Assembly: GCF_051014685.1 (NCBI RefSeq)
Contig: NW_027478459.1
Coordinates: 806,001 to 870,000, forward strand
Direction: 5' to 3'
Source: Ptiloglossa arizonensis
Taxonomy: Eukaryota > Arthropoda > Insecta > Hymenoptera > Colletidae
DNA: 64,000 nt
In this document: positions 63,501 to 64,000 of the stretch, piece by piece
Layout of the letters: every line of letters begins with the position of its first letter
How positions within the stretch are numbered: the first letter of the stretch is position 1
The notes under the pieces: generated by a model
The model's input: the letters and a program-made list of their open reading frames with translations, nothing else
What the model was told of the DNA's origin: nothing
Database searches by the model: none
Program-made: the position numbers and the translations under genes

Positions 63501-64000
63501 TTCGTCAATCCGTTCGCGAGGTATGGGAGTTTGAAGTTAAGGAATGCTTGAGAAACCATCAAAATTTTTGAAAGTCTGATACTCGAAACCAATTACTACA
63601 AAGGCCTAGGGGGAAAATGCCCATACCTTTGTAATCGGGCGTGTTTCCACTTTCAGATGCAACAGGAATTTCTCGAGTTCGTCATTCCGTTCGCGAGACA
63701 TGGGAGTTTGAAGTTAAGGAATGGTTGAGAAACCATTAAAATTTTCGCAATTCTGATACTCGAAACCAATAACTGGAATGGCCTAGGGGAAAAGTACACA
63801 CACCCTTGTAATCGTGCGAGTTTCTACTTTCAGATGCAACAGGTATTTCTCGAGTTCGTCATTCCGTTCGCGAGATATGGGAGTTTGAAGTTAAAGAATG
63901 GTTGAGAAACCATAAAAATTCTCGCAATTCTGATACTCGAAACCAATAACTACAAAGGCCTAGGAGAAAAATACACACACCTTTGTAATCGGGCGAGTTT
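57535..64000 (+). repeat. Large right-domain repeat unit, copy 2 (incomplete at window end)
   Basis: At least 6,466 bp. Matches 46747-49204 at an offset of 10,788 bp and about 49205-54979 at 9,021 bp (51 monomers minus 6). Landmarks kept: the ACTTTGG linker (58289), the 13-bp insertion, GGGGAAAAACACATATATTTG (about 63083) and ACTTTCGTCTAGGGG (63246). I noticed no base difference, so the copies look very recent. Only one 1,767-bp unit is present. Confidence 0.87.
60822..60834 (+). repeat. 13-bp insertion with inverted arms, copy 2
   Basis: Identical to 51801-51813 and 9,021 bp downstream, with the same shortened linker before it. It confirms the large duplication. Confidence 0.85.

Larger units (their letters stand above)
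1..64000 (+). repeat. 177-bp satellite array filling the window
   Basis: Seen directly: the landmark TTGTAATCGG starts at 5, 182, 359 and 536, exactly 177 bp apart, and recognisable variants of the same monomer continue to the last base. All copies read in the same direction; I found no inverted copy, no unique spacer and no inserted element. About 360 monomers are present. A composite monomer has about 73 G+C in 177 (41%). Most length changes are 1-5 bp, but two short forms (51 and 82 bp) exist. Known of such arrays: megabase head-to-tail satellites with nucleosome-sized units typically form centromeres or pericentromeric heterochromatin. Inferred: this is such an array, probably from a plant. 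I do not recognise the family by name, and centromere activity cannot be read from sequence. Confidence 0.97.

Noticed and set aside
1..64000. CRISPR array or prokaryotic direct-repeat locus
   Set aside because: There are no unique spacers; the whole 177-bp unit is repetitive and its variants recur in blocks, and no cas genes are present.
57535..64000. Treating the apparently identical macro-copy as purely an assembly artefact
   Set aside because: It lacks one 1,767-bp unit that the first copy has twice, so it is not a simple verbatim duplication of the contig. An artefact is still possible and is noted in the findings.

Overview
The whole 64 kb window is satellite DNA. It is one uninterrupted head-to-tail array of a monomer of about 177 bp (roughly 360 copies), all in the same orientation, and both window ends fall inside the array. 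I see no protein-coding gene, RNA gene, transposon, telomeric repeat or unique sequence. This is the architecture of a eukaryotic centromeric or pericentromeric satellite. The unit is nucleosome-sized, about 41% GC in a composite monomer I counted by hand, and carries a perfect 6-bp dyad in its commonest form but no CENP-B box. I cannot name the species. A plant is my best guess because plant centromeric satellites are often 150-180 bp, but an animal is not excluded.

The array is a mosaic of duplicated blocks, nearly all with offsets of whole monomers. From 1 to about 9.9 kb there is a region with a pair of sharply shortened monomers (present twice), a four-fold amplification of a single monomer, and a 3,363-bp (19-monomer) tandem duplication. 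From about 9.2 to 21.3 kb, blocks follow the order X1-Y1-b-X2-b-X3-Y2, giving repeat offsets of 4,961, 2,477 and 7,438 bp. From about 21.3 to 24.5 kb there is a patchwork of shorter duplications. From 24.5 to 39.5 kb there is a clear higher-order repeat (HOR) of 24 monomers (4,248 bp): two full copies, a third lacking three single monomers at three separate places, and a partial fourth.

From about 39.5 to 44.15 kb the monomers are more diverged from one another and lack long-range duplication. This island separates the left domain from a second one (44.15 kb to the end) built from different monomer variants. The right domain contains a 1.59-kb duplication, a 1,767-bp tandem duplication and a very large repeat unit (10,788 bp, or 9,021 bp without one copy of the 1,767-bp unit). 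The second copy of that large unit starts near 57.535 kb and runs off the window with no difference that I noticed.

The open reading frames in the window (63-97 codons) are by-products of a repeat whose length is a multiple of three, and I do not call any of them a gene. All offsets were obtained by matching diagnostic variants by eye. Block edges are good to a few tens of bases at best, and identity statements need an alignment.
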